Shown: piece after piece, positions 53,977-64,000 of the stretch
Layout: each line of letters begins with the position of its first letter
Position numbering within the stretch: position 1 is the first letter of the stretch
From: Kingdonia uniflora
Taxonomy: Eukaryota > Streptophyta > Magnoliopsida > Ranunculales > Circaeasteraceae
Length of the DNA: 64,000 bases
Direction: 5' to 3'
Assembly: GCA_014058105.1 (NCBI GenBank)
Contig: JACGCM010000846.1
Location: 248,001-312,000, forward strand
The notes under the pieces: generated by a model
What the model was told of the DNA's origin: nothing
Database searches by the model: none
What the model saw: only the letters and a program-made list of their open reading frames with translations
Made by a program: the position numbers and the translations under genes

Positions 53977-55767
53977 ATGAAAAACACTTGCATTTCCTCC
54001 TCTCTGCTTCACCTCCTACTTCTCCTCACCTTAATCTCTCTCCAACATGGCGTCAGATTTACAGAGGGAGGGAAGAAGAAGGTTCACATCACAGACGAGC
54101 TCGACGACGTGATCGACAACGAAGAAGACGATGATTGGAAACAATGGGGGAAGAATTCCAAACCCCCAGAAGATGATTTCGATCCTTCATCACTGGATTT
54201 GTCCAATATGGATCCATTACAGGTTCAATCTGAGATGATGAAGCATCATCAGGGTCCCTCTTTCGGGTTCGCTAAACTCCGGTTTGGCGTTCGTCGCTCC
54301 CCGGTTAGCGAATTGCTTTATAGCTTTACCTCTTTTGTGATTTTTGTCAGATTTTGTAGAAGTTATGATTTCCCTAGTTTTTTAGTGTTTTGTGGATTTG
54401 GGGTTGTAGGTTTAGCAACAATTATGTATGGGTTTTGGGTATTTTTCACCATATTTTAGCAGATCAGGCATGTAGAATTAGGACCTCCTACATTATAAAG
54501 TCACACAATTTACAGGTCTGAATGTTTAAGAAACTTGCACCAACTATAAGTGAGGATCAACTTAACTGAAGGCTAATCTATTAATGGACCAGTTGAAAAA
54601 ACATCGTTAAACAATCTGAAATAACTTTCAAATTAATCTAAACTATGTATGATTTGCATTCTTATTAATTTTGGTTTTATCTTTGGAGTTCTCTCACGAG
54701 TGTTGTCCGCACAGACCATGCCACAAGTTGCAGCATGTTAGATACCTTATAGACGGAGGATTCACTCGGAGATAGATTACTTGTTTTTGATATTCAGGGG
54801 ATTACGAGATCATTATTTATTACCATTTGTCCGACTAGTTCCTTAGGGCCCGTGCAGTACTCTGAAAGCCACTCTTTCCAATTGAGCCAAGATAAATCTT
54901 GATGATTAGCAGGCAGCAATTGGTGGTGGATATGTGTTTGGGTGTATGCAATAGCTAATGTTCAAAAACTGTGTGGTGACAACGTTTATATGTTGAAGAG
55001 TTTTTCTGTGACCTATAAGAATGAAATTCCAATCAACACGTAAACCCCCAAATTAAGATCCTTGTTTGAGTACTCTTTAATTTCTGAACAGGAATCTAGG
55101 TTTTTCTAAAACAGTATGCTCGTTTGAAGTTATAAAATTTAAAAGTAATTCAAGCTCTTATCTATTTATGCATAGCAACTCTTTTTGATTTTTCCATACT
55201 CGCAGAGGATTATTTTTTAGAGCATTGGGTGTGGCCACTTGGGAGAAACTAATTAGCATTTTAGGGAAACTATCTTACCTGGATCTGAACTATTTTCAGG
55301 ATATGGTGGCTGATATTGCTATGAGATGGACAAAGGTCCTAAAAACTGGATCAGTAGACGCCAAGTTTATGGGAGTCGATTTGAGTACAATCATGTTCAC
55401 CATGGAAAAAGGGCAAGACTTGGCTGAGGTATACCTATATCTATCTCTAAGTTAAAAGTATGCAAGCTCAATTGATATGACGAGTTTTGAAATTTGGGAA
55501 ATTTAGATTATCACATATTTGTACGTTGATTTGATTTTCATGCTGCCTAATGTATCTTAACCTTCATGAATGTGTTTTTAAAAGCAACTTTTGTTTATTT
55601 ATTATCAGTTAAAAGAATTTGTGTTGAGCCAACCAGAGGCATACGAAATCAAGATAGGTGATCAAGTTCATCGAAGACCAGGAGATCCTCCTCTAGATGA
55701 AGTTATTGAAACGCTACGTAATGAGCATAAATCTGACAACCAAAGTCGTGCGAAGGATGAATTATAG
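53977..55767 (+). CDS. MESD-type ER chaperone with C-terminal KDEL, three exons
   Basis: Exon 1 53977-54303, exon 2 55300-55428, exon 3 55609-55767, all phase 0; introns start GTTAGC and GTATAC and end TTTTCAG and TTATCAG. The protein is 204 residues. A signal peptide covers residues 1-25 (hydrophobic LLHLLLLLTLISL), followed by a KKK/acidic stretch (DELDDVIDNEEDDDWKQWG) and a linker PSSLDLSNMDPLQVQSEMMK. The core domain runs from about 92 to 175 (MVADIAMRWTKVLKTGSVDA, KFMGVDLSTIMFTMEKGQDL, KEFVLSQPEAYEIKIGDQVH), and the end is ...RAKDEL, an ER-retrieval signal. Architecture and core match MESD, which in animals helps LDL-receptor-family proteins fold in the ER; plants lack those receptors, so the plant client is unknown. 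The first donor (CCG|GTTAGC) is weak, so the exon 1 end is the least sure. A short uATG (53969) opens an out-of-frame three-codon ORF. Confidence 0.85.
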
Positions 55768-56538
55768 TTAGTGAGTAATTTCTAGTTAGCTTCTGTGAGT
55801 TTCTCTTTAATCCACAAGCTTATAGAATCATACATTTGTCGAGCTTATCTTACTACTTCAGAAAGCCTGGTTAACTTTTATATCTCTAATAAAAATTTTC
55901 AATTGTTTCTTGTCAAATTGACTTACTCTACATAGCTACTCTTTGATGTCTTACTTTATATAGGTACTCCTTGATGTCTTATTGATATTGTGAACAAACC
56001 ATATAGACAGGACAATATACACTAAGCTCCCTAGGCCCTGCTCTATCCTATGACTGAGTTTAGGCTTAGCTGATATTGTGGAGCGGCGTCCACATCATGT
56101 TTTTTGAACTTTCAATTTCCAGGGCCATGTCTAATCCATGTTAAGAACCTCGTGGTTTAACACACTATTAGGACTATTTAACAAATGGGACAAGGAAATA
56201 AAAAATGAATTCTAGAGTTTTTTATTTATTTTTCCAAGGCTGTGTTTAGTTCATGAAAGGCAAAAGAGAAGGAAAATGAATTCCTGAAAGACCGATTTTT
56301 ATTCGAGTTTGGGTTGTTGGGAATATCACAGAATATTAATTTTTATATTTATTCTCCATGTTTGGTTGTTTTGTTGAAAATTGAGGAAAGCAAAATTGTT
56401 TTGCAAAACCATGGATTAGGAGTATCAAGAAGAGATATTTTAGATAGAGAGGAATTGGATTGAGGGAAAACTTGGACGGAAATAATCTAGAATTAAGATA
56501 TCGACACTAAAGATTTTGACTTGGGAAAGCTGGGGAAT
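55768..56538. other. Intergenic between MESD and PTI1-like genes
   Basis: Contains the MESD 3' flank and the presumed promoter of the kinase pseudogene. Around 56225-56380 there are GTGTTTAGTTCATGAAA and TTTGGTTGTTTTGTTGAAA segments like those of hAT-type MITEs, without definable ends. Confidence 0.4.
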
Positions 56539-59500
56539 ATGTTTTGCTGTGGTGGTTCCCAGGAGGAAAACTCCGGAGGCCCGCCTGTTAACCACAATAG
56601 TGCTCCGCCGAGAGGGGGGAATCAATATGGTAATCTCTTTCAACCTTTTCTCATTTCTTTGGGAATTTTAATGTATGTACTTATGTTTCATTATTACCCT
56701 TTGTTTAGATGTATTGTAGGAAAATAACAAAAACAAAATGCGTAAATATTTTTGTAAAATCACCTACATTGTATGTACTTAATATTTTATGGATACCCTT
56801 TAATTGGAATTCAAACATGTAACATCTTTAGTAAATTGTTTGTTATATGAATAGAATAACTATCACCCCCAAAAGGTTTGTGATACGGATTCTTTTTCTC
56901 CCTAAAACTTGGGGGGTATCCATTGCAGATTCTCTTAAGAAGGAATTCTAGAATGTGGTGCATATGGAGAAGTTTAGAAGGATAATTGAAACCCCATTGT
57001 ATAAAACTTGTGTAATGATGTCAATTGATAAAAGAACGGAAATGACTGTGCTATCAACCTAGCTTGGACGGTCTAAGGGAAGTTGTACCAGAGAACCGGG
57101 ATTGAATCTAGGAAGAGCCAGTTGGGATCTCCTTAAACCTGCAGTTTCTTTTTTCAAAAACACTAATTTATTTGATTAACCGTCTAAAGTGAATATTTGA
57201 CATAGATTGAGCAACTTTTTTTTACGGTCTACATTTTATTAGACTAAGGTGAGAAAAACGTCGAGAATATATTGATTTTATGGGGAACTCTCCTTGTTCT
57301 GTATGCTTAACATTAGTTAGTTCACACCAGCTAATGGGCTAAATAAGTTTGTGGATTACTGCTGTAGGATGTGGGCTCTTCTTCTTCTTTCCTTTTTTTA
57401 GGATGACTTAGATCATTCAACCTGATATTAGAACACACAAATTTCATTTGACACTTCGGAACAAATTTACTATTCTTATATTTAACGAGAAAAATAATGG
57501 ACTATATCATTCATAATTTTACCATGTGTCATATATTTACTGATAACAGAGACGCACTCGTTGTTATCTTTTGAGAAAGCTGCGCTTAGGCAAAGGGGAA
57601 CCAGATTTTGATCATGAAAATACCATAAAAATACTCAATGATATATTTACTGCCAAGAAAAGTAAGTTGGAAAGAATAAAAATCTATAAAAATAAAGCTT
57701 ACAGTCATATCTATAAATTTCAATTCTCGCAATCAAAATCTGGGAAGGATTGGAGTTATGGCATCATTTAACCTGCAAATTCAATAAGTCTATCGGGGAA
57801 ATTGTAAGGAATTAGAACTGTGCTGGAAGTACTACTCTTGTTCAATATGAGTCGCCTCGACATTGGAGGGATAAATAAACAAAAGCTTGGGTACTGGGGC
57901 TATCACAAATTGTTTATAATTTCACCATGATGCTCATTATCGAAATGATTCTTTACTTAGTATAATTTGATATGATGATAATGAAAAGGATGAAAAGAAA
58001 CTGAAGATATGAAATGAGAGGATATCATTTACCTCATACTATGCTGTAGGCTGTAGCATTAGCCTATCCCTCGTTATGGATTTATTATCACAGATATTAT
58101 AATGGGAGATGGAAAAGGAAAAATGGGTAAGCCATAAAGCAGTTTAGATTAACTGAAAGGAATTTTGTAAGAACGTAGTAGTTTCTATATCCTAGTAAAG
58201 GTGGATGAGTCTAAATATGTCAGTGTATCATCAAGATTCAATGTAATTACTTTTTAGTTAATTTCCACTGCTGGATAAACTCATTTCTTAGTTTTGCTTT
58301 TCTAAACTACCCTTTTAACTTTTCGTTGTTCAATTAACCTTTCTGCTGACTTTGTTGGATTTATAACCTCTATATTTTGCAAATTTATAATTTCTTCTTT
58401 TCATGCTTATGATGTATTTTAGGGAGTGGGAGAGGAGAGAGGGGTGCCTATGCCAGGGGTGGGGATCCCCAGAAGGTCTTACCCATTGAAACACCAGCAT
58501 TATCCTTGGATGACCTGAACAAAGCAACTCATAACTTTGGAACAAAGTCTTTAGTTGGAGAAGGTTCTTATGGTCGGGTTTTCTACGCAACCATTAGTAC
58601 TGGTCAAGCTGCTGTATTAAAGAAGCTTGATCCTAGTTCTTCAAATGAGCCAGATTCCGACTTTGCAGCTCAGGTAACTTTGGTAACTTTTATGGAAAAA
58701 GATATTAAAAAATTGAAAACTTCATTTAATAAAAAGGGTCTAACTTTAGAATTTGGTTTTGCACTTATCACTGGTTTCTCGACTTAAGCATGAACATTTT
58801 GTGGAGTTATTGGGGTACTGTTTGGAAGGGAATAATTGAATATTAGCATACGAGTTCGCTACCAAGGGTTCTTTACATGATGTTTTACATGGTATATCTA
58901 CTGAGATCTCGATTCTGCGGGGGGGTTTCTTCTTCTTCTTCAAATTGTTGCATCTAATATTTGTGACCGGTTATGTTAGTATGAAGACCCATTCGAATAG
59001 ACCACGAGAAGCTATTTTTTGTCTATTAAAGTTGGGTAGTCAGAAAACTTAATTCGGATGCAAAATAAAACAGACTTGCAAGAGGTCCAAAATGCTTTTA
59101 GATGTGGCACAAAATGACTGGTATCCTGACTGAGGTTTTAAGAAGTTCAAAAATGACTCTAATTTTGTATTACAAGTGCCAATTTTTGTCTAAGCAAGAA
59201 GACTATAATCAGTTGTGAATTCTCGAAAATGTAAGGAAAGTAATCGATAGACACTTGCATCTAAAAGGCCTTCACAAGTTTAACATATGGATAGTTTATT
59301 TAGTGCTTAAATTTATTTTGCTCAGGGAGGAAAGGAGTTCAAGGGGCAGAACCTGGTCCAGCTCTTAGTTGGAGTCAGCGAGTCAAAGTTGCATATGGTG
59401 CAGCAAGAGGTCTTGAGTATCTTCATGAAAAGGTCCAGCCTCCTATAACTCATCGAGATGTTAGATCCAGCAATGTTCTTGTGTTCGATGATTTTGAGTC

Positions 59501-60726
59501 GAAGATAGCCGATTTCAATGTGACCAATCAATCCCCAGATACTGCAGCTCGTCTCAACTCAACTCGAGCGTTGGGAACTTTCGGATATCACGCTCCAGAG
59601 TATGTGTGCTCTTATTACCTTGAATCCTCAGTTTTTGTTGGTCCTCTATTACAGTACATGAAATTTAATTTCTAAGAATTGATTTCCTTATAGACTTGAG
59701 GTTACATTGTCATAATCAAAATTGTCATTTCTAACCCATGTATATTAAGAGTTATACAAGTGCTAGTATGTACATGGTTAAGAATGCAGAACTAAATATA
59801 TCTTCATAAATTTAGTGTGTTTTTTTGGGTAAGAGTTGGCATTACGGGCATGTAATGATTGAGAATTTCTCTTCTTTCTTCTTTTCTTGATTCAGGTATG
59901 CAATGACTGGACAGTTGACTCGGAAAAGCGACGTTTACAGCTTTGGTGTTGTTCTTCTATAGCTTTTGACAGGGAGAAAGCCAGTAGACCATACCATGCC
60001 TAAAGGCCAACAGAGTCTTGTAACTTGGGTATGTATCTTATTTCAATCTCAATCCTTGTTATTATTATCATTTATCTCTATCTCTAATTACATCTCTTAT
60101 GAATGTAGGCAACACCAAGATTGAGTGAGGATAAAATTAGGCAGTGCGTGGATCCTAACCTCAACAATGATTACCCGCCAAAGGCTGTAGCGAAGGTTCA
60201 TTTTGCCTCTTTCTTCTTATAAATTTATAATAGATTCTTGATAATTATCTTTTTCAAGTAAAGAGTTATTTGGAGAGAAATTCCTATGTTTTGGACCATT
60301 TTGTGGTACCTCTAGTTTTTTTACTATTGAAGATCACATTTAGACTTCAATTACCCCTTAAAACTAATGATAAACATGATATTTCGAGTATTTAGTATGC
60401 ATTTAGCGTGTCAGGTTGTAGATTTGTTATGTTTCTTGATGAACCTCTATGAACAATTAGTCACGAGATTTTCTTGTTTTGACGGAAATTTTTCCCTCCA
60501 TTCTTTTTGTTTCCAGTAGTTGCAGTTAAGAATATCAACTGAAATATATATTTCTTCAGAAACTGATTTGTGTCTGTTTGTGTCCACGTAAATCTTTCAG
60601 ATGGCAGCAGTTGCAGCATTGTGTGTTCAATATGAAGCAGACTTTAGGCCAAATATGACTATTGTCGTCAAAGCTCTTCAGCCACTTCTTAATTCGAAGC
60701 CAGCAGGACCTAATTCTCACAACTAA
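56539..60726 (+). pseudogene. PTI1-like receptor-like cytoplasmic kinase, disabled
   Basis: Seven exons: 56539-56629, 58423-58673, 58765-58891, 59326-59599, 59896-60028, 60109-60195, 60601-60726. The N-terminus MFCCGGSQEENSGGPP has a Cys pair suited to S-acylation. Kinase landmarks: VLPIETPALSLDDLNKATHN, Gly-loop GEGSYGRV, AVLKKLD (Lys of subdomain II), [31 protein letters not shown] (DFN in place of DFG is normal for this family), [45 protein letters not shown], and the end [20 protein letters not shown]1 kinases act at the plasma membrane downstream of Pto, FERONIA-type and OXI1 signalling. Defects: TGA at 58837 (Arg codon CGA to TGA), TAG at 59960 (Glu codon) and an exon 3 acceptor reading GCAC instead of GCAG. 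Other donors and acceptors are canonical, so loss is recent. Confidence 0.9.
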
Positions 60727-61438
60727 CTTATCATTCTTAGTGTGTTCTTATTCTTTCATTCTATTCTACTATCTTGATTTAGATTTTGTATCAATTGAGT
60801 TTTTGTGAACAAATACCAATTATCTGATACTATGTTTCTATAGTTTATTTCAAATGTGGTGTAGAGTTTAATTGTGTATCTTTTGAGTTTTTGGATCGTT
60901 TCAATCGGATTTACAAAGTTAAACCCATTTTAGTAAACTTTGGAGTGTCCTGTATCTTAAACATGGTCATGACTCATGAACATGCATGTAAATGTTTGAG
61001 GATCAATCATTTAAGGCCAAAGCTTCACTGGGTGGTGTTATTGTTCAGTCGAGCAATTTAGTCAGAGTTCAATGGAGATGGTATAGTCGCACAGATCCAA
61101 AAAACATTTCTTATTCCAATGAAGTATGAAACCAGTAAACTACACTGTATTTTTCTCCTTGTACATTTTTCTGTAACCAAATATTACAATTATCATATAA
61201 AAGAGGGAAATCAAACAGAGCTAATCTCATTCCAAAAGCAAGGAGTATGAAATAATCCGAATAATCAACATTAACAATATCACTTCATTAGATAAAACTA
61301 CCATTCACAATCTATATTACATTACAGAACATTGTTGTTGAATAAACACATAATACGATCTCATCATTGCCTCTAGTTGTTTAAGCTAAAGAGATAAACT
61401 ACAAGTCTCAACCCGCAACTGAAACTGTACATAACATA
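60727..61438. other. Intergenic, 3' flank of kinase pseudogene
   Basis: AT-rich with no recognised feature, ending just before the NLR relic. Confidence 0.45.
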
Positions 61439-61730
61439 ATGGAACAAGCTTTGTTAGGATTTGCCATCACCAAACTCAGAGATATGGCTTTTGATGGAGC
61501 TACATCTTACGTTCAGATTAATGACAGGGACAATAATATTCAGTTCATCAAGGGTGAGCTTTCTACCATGAAGGCTTACTCCAAAGACGCAGAAATGTAA
61601 AGCTTTCTAAAAGATGCAGAAAGAAAAAAATATAGAGGTGAAATTGTGAAACAGTAAGAAGATGACGCATACAGAGTTAAGGTTGTTTCGAGTTATTTAT
61701 TAAGCTCGAAGACAAAGAACAAAGAACTCG
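61439..61730 (+). pseudogene. NLR gene relic: Rx-N coiled-coil start
   Basis: ATG 61439 opens MEQALLGFAITKLRDMAFDG, ATSYVQINDRDNNIQFIKGE, LSTMKAYSKDAEM, then TAA. Beyond it the same frame reads SFLKDAERKKYRGEIVKQ, a stop, EDDAYRVKVVSSYLLSS. This is the N-terminal Rx-type coiled coil of CC-NB-LRR immune receptors (family pattern: xxALxKLxDLL...IxxLxxELxxMxxFLKDAD...). The KAYSKDAEM/SFLKDAE pair looks like a small internal duplication. No NB-ARC (P-loop, GLPL, MHD) or LRR follows, so only a fragment of the gene is present. Confidence 0.7.
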
Positions 61731-61744
61731 AAAACATCCTCAAC

Positions 61745-61900
61745 TTTGAAGGTTTCATATCTAACTTGAGCCACTCAGTGGATCATAACTTCACCTCCAG
61801 AAATTTTACATTCGGCATCTCGCAGGAAACTTTTCATTTCTGCATCTTTAGGTAAGCCTTCATGGAGGAAGCTCACCCTTGATAGAGCGAACACTGTCAC
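61745..61900 (-). pseudogene. NLR gene relic, inverted copy
   Basis: On the minus strand: SIKGEL, a shift, DAEMKSFLRDAECKISGGEV, MIH, stop, VAQVRYE. This is the same Rx-N segment as the plus-strand relic that lies directly to its left, so the two are head to head around 61735. Confidence 0.65.
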
Positions 61901-63634
61901 AAATATATGGCATCACCAGTTTGGTGGTGAAAAATCCTAGCAAAGCTTCTGCCATTTTGTGATGGATTGATAGAGTTTCGGCTTAGGACTAATAGTATAC
62001 CTATTAGCTCAACTAAACAGAGGTTGGACAAGGATACACACATTTCTAGCAAAGATATACAGTACACATAGTAAGAACCCCGAAACAAAGCGAACTTGAA
62101 AAGCCTGATTTCATTCTTATAAGCAAATACAGAGCCACCTTATATTATGCATGACCAGCCACTAAGATGTCGTGTTTAGTAATATACGGAACATTTGCAG
62201 CAGACTGGCTGATGAAGTAACATAGACATGCTTCGCCCGCTTCTCCTGCATATGCAGTCCAAACAACTATTACAAACTGACCCGTTATTGAAATTTGATT
62301 TCCACACAAAACTAGACTAGCAAAAGACACCCATTTACTTCCGAAATCAAGTGACAACTAGATGGCCAGTCCCAACATTTCAGGAACAATTCCAAAAAAT
62401 CACATGTTTTTCATGAGTCGTGACCAAGGCACCCTATTGGCCAAGACTAAAATTACTAACTGTCATTTATTTCTTACTTCTTTTAGATACTGATGCAAAC
62501 ATATTTTTCTATTATACCCTTTTGAGAAATACTATCTAGGGTTGATTCTTTATTCAAACTTTTTTATCTCTAAGTTCTACTGAGAAAATCGTTTTCTTCA
62601 AAGATCAAACGAATTGTTCAAACCAAACATGGCTCCATTCAATATTTTGTCTTAATCATTAATATTAAACCATTTTCGTAGAGAGATGGGATGCCTCATC
62701 TGTAGCTAAAACACAAATAAGAGGTTCTCTCCTCAAGATATAAGACGTTCCATCTCTAACTTTACGCTTAATGACACTCAGATATAAGACCTTTGATCCT
62801 TAATAGCATCTGTAGCTGTTGTTCCGTAAATATTACCCTAGCGATTGCGGTTATCCTGGATTGGATACAGAAAACCAGCTCAATAAACTATATAGACCAT
62901 ATGTAAATCCCAATTAAGGACATGGCCTAAGAAAACAAAAGATACATGCAAACTAGAAAATTCAGTTCAAGATTGCCAGACAAACATTCACAAGTTTAGG
63001 AAATTCGTCTTCAATTAAATACGTCTTAAAAGTTCTGGTTTCTGAGTGGGTTAAGGCTAAGAAAATATTAATCTCAATTGGCTCCCTCCCTCCATACAGA
63101 TTCCATGCAACACCAACTCATAAATGCGGGTGAAAAGAAATTGCTTGCAGCATAGCTTTTTGCTAGTCCTGTATTTATAAATATGCCTTCACAGAAGACG
63201 TTGGCTCTCGGGTTTGCTTTGCCATTTATGTAAATTTCCAAGCCTACAATGATAAGAACTTAATAGTCCCTACTTCATTCCAAAGGGTAAATAATAACTG
63301 TTTCCACATTTATTAATTAGTTCAGCTGAAAGAGCCTACAAAAAGCTGAGTGTTGACATATTTATATGCTATTTTGGTACATTATAAGCTGCTACCTCAG
63401 TGTATATATCTAGAGTACTTGGTTTGTTAGTATCACCAAGAATATATTTTTATCAGAAGAGAAACTATCAAATCTAGAGCAGACACCTTTCCTCCTAAAG
63501 TTTACCACCGTCGTCTAAGATTGTGTCTGCCCACCCAAATATATTAAGATTGTGCCTCCTCTTACATAGTCTCACTCCTAATATAAGGAGGGAAACTGCT
63601 AGAATCAATCTACTTTTCGATCACTATCTCTATC
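61901..63634. other. Intergenic, no gene recognised
   Basis: AT-rich with no conserved coding frame. Minus-strand open stretches at 61897-62088 and 62145-62357 have no recognisable family, and both end or start without splice or promoter support. Confidence 0.45.
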
Positions 63635-63676
63635 ATTGACGATGATATCCACTTCATCAAGGGTGAGCTTTCATAA
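63635..63676 (+). pseudogene. Third NLR Rx-N relic
   Basis: Reads IDDDIHFIKGELS, then TAA. TTCATCAAGGGTGAGCTTTC is identical to the segment at about 61546 in the first relic. Only about 40 bases are alike. Confidence 0.55.
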
Positions 63677-64000
63677 ATAGCATTCTACAACGTGTGCCAA
63701 ATGGTTTGGCGAGGTACGACTGGTGTAGCAGGAGCCATATGGTGCAACGTGCAACACCAAATCATCACTCTTTTCATCCCCAACGAATGGTATAACAATC
63801 ATCAAATGCCACAACATTTATATTTATTTTATTTTTCACCTTTTTCTGTCTTCTTTTTTTGCAAGAGCAAGCTGGGGTTAGGCAGAGACCCCATAACCAG
63901 ACTTCATATAAAGAACCATTACCATTAAGGCATTAGGACTGTGTCACTAAAAGAACCATTGACTTCTAAACGAAATGCAATCAACAAAATCTCTTAAACC
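63677..64000. other. Right end of window, no gene recognised
   Basis: AT- and T-rich sequence with no recognised feature. Confidence 0.45.

Noticed and set aside
57571..57771. 66-codon frame in intron 1 of the kinase pseudogene
   Set aside because: No homology recognised; not in phase with the kinase exons.
61897..62357. Two minus-strand frames right of the NLR relics
   Set aside because: No family recognised, and they do not continue the NLR reading.

Overview
This is an AT-rich nuclear segment from a flowering plant, most likely a eudicot. The evidence is intron-containing plant genes (an IDA-like peptide, a QUARTET3-like polygalacturonase, a MESD-type ER chaperone, a PTI1-like kinase), TATA-type plant promoters, and several plant transposon classes. 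No species can be assigned, and no tRNA, rRNA or CRISPR array was seen.

Layout. 1-7 kb is sparse. It holds a 447-bp PIF/Harbinger-type MITE, a minus-strand patch with decayed pieces of two unrelated genes (flotillin-like and mitochondrial-type NAD+ carrier), and an intact small secreted-peptide gene of the IDA-like family (4321-4623). 7.8-26.5 kb is retrotransposon. A nearly full-length but dead Ty3/gypsy element of the Tat type (I) lies on the minus strand (7.83-17.10 kb, both LTRs). Next comes a fragment of a plant-mobile-domain (PMD) gene, then a second, 3'-truncated relative (II, 17.81-23.87 kb) whose reverse transcriptase is split by a 735-bp solo LTR with 5-bp target duplications. A third locus keeps only an LTR and part of an antisense accessory gene. 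27.3-28.7 kb carries a truncated QRT3-like gene and a second copy of its 3' end. 29.6-46.9 kb is a nest. A plus-strand copia element is cut by a Tat-type LTR (31.74 kb). Two Tat elements meet near 37.2 kb, and the right one ends in a copia integrase (40.44 kb). That copia (minus strand) is also split in gag by a 4351-bp hAT element with perfect 8-bp target duplications. 47-53.4 kb holds an ACGTG-rich array, a mitochondrial-like insert between two (AT)n tracts, unidentified coding remnants and a second PMD pseudogene.

53.9-60.7 kb is the most gene-like part. It has a three-exon gene for a secretory-pathway protein of the MESD chaperone family ending in KDEL, then a seven-exon PTI1-like cytoplasmic kinase disabled by two nonsense codons and one broken splice acceptor. 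61.4-63.7 kb contains three short relics of an NLR (Rx-N coiled-coil) gene, two of them head to head.

Only the IDA-like and MESD genes look intact. The most unusual theme is an accessory coding unit that runs antisense to gag-pol between integrase and the 3' LTR in four separate Tat-type remnants. In at least one copy it has recognisable introns.
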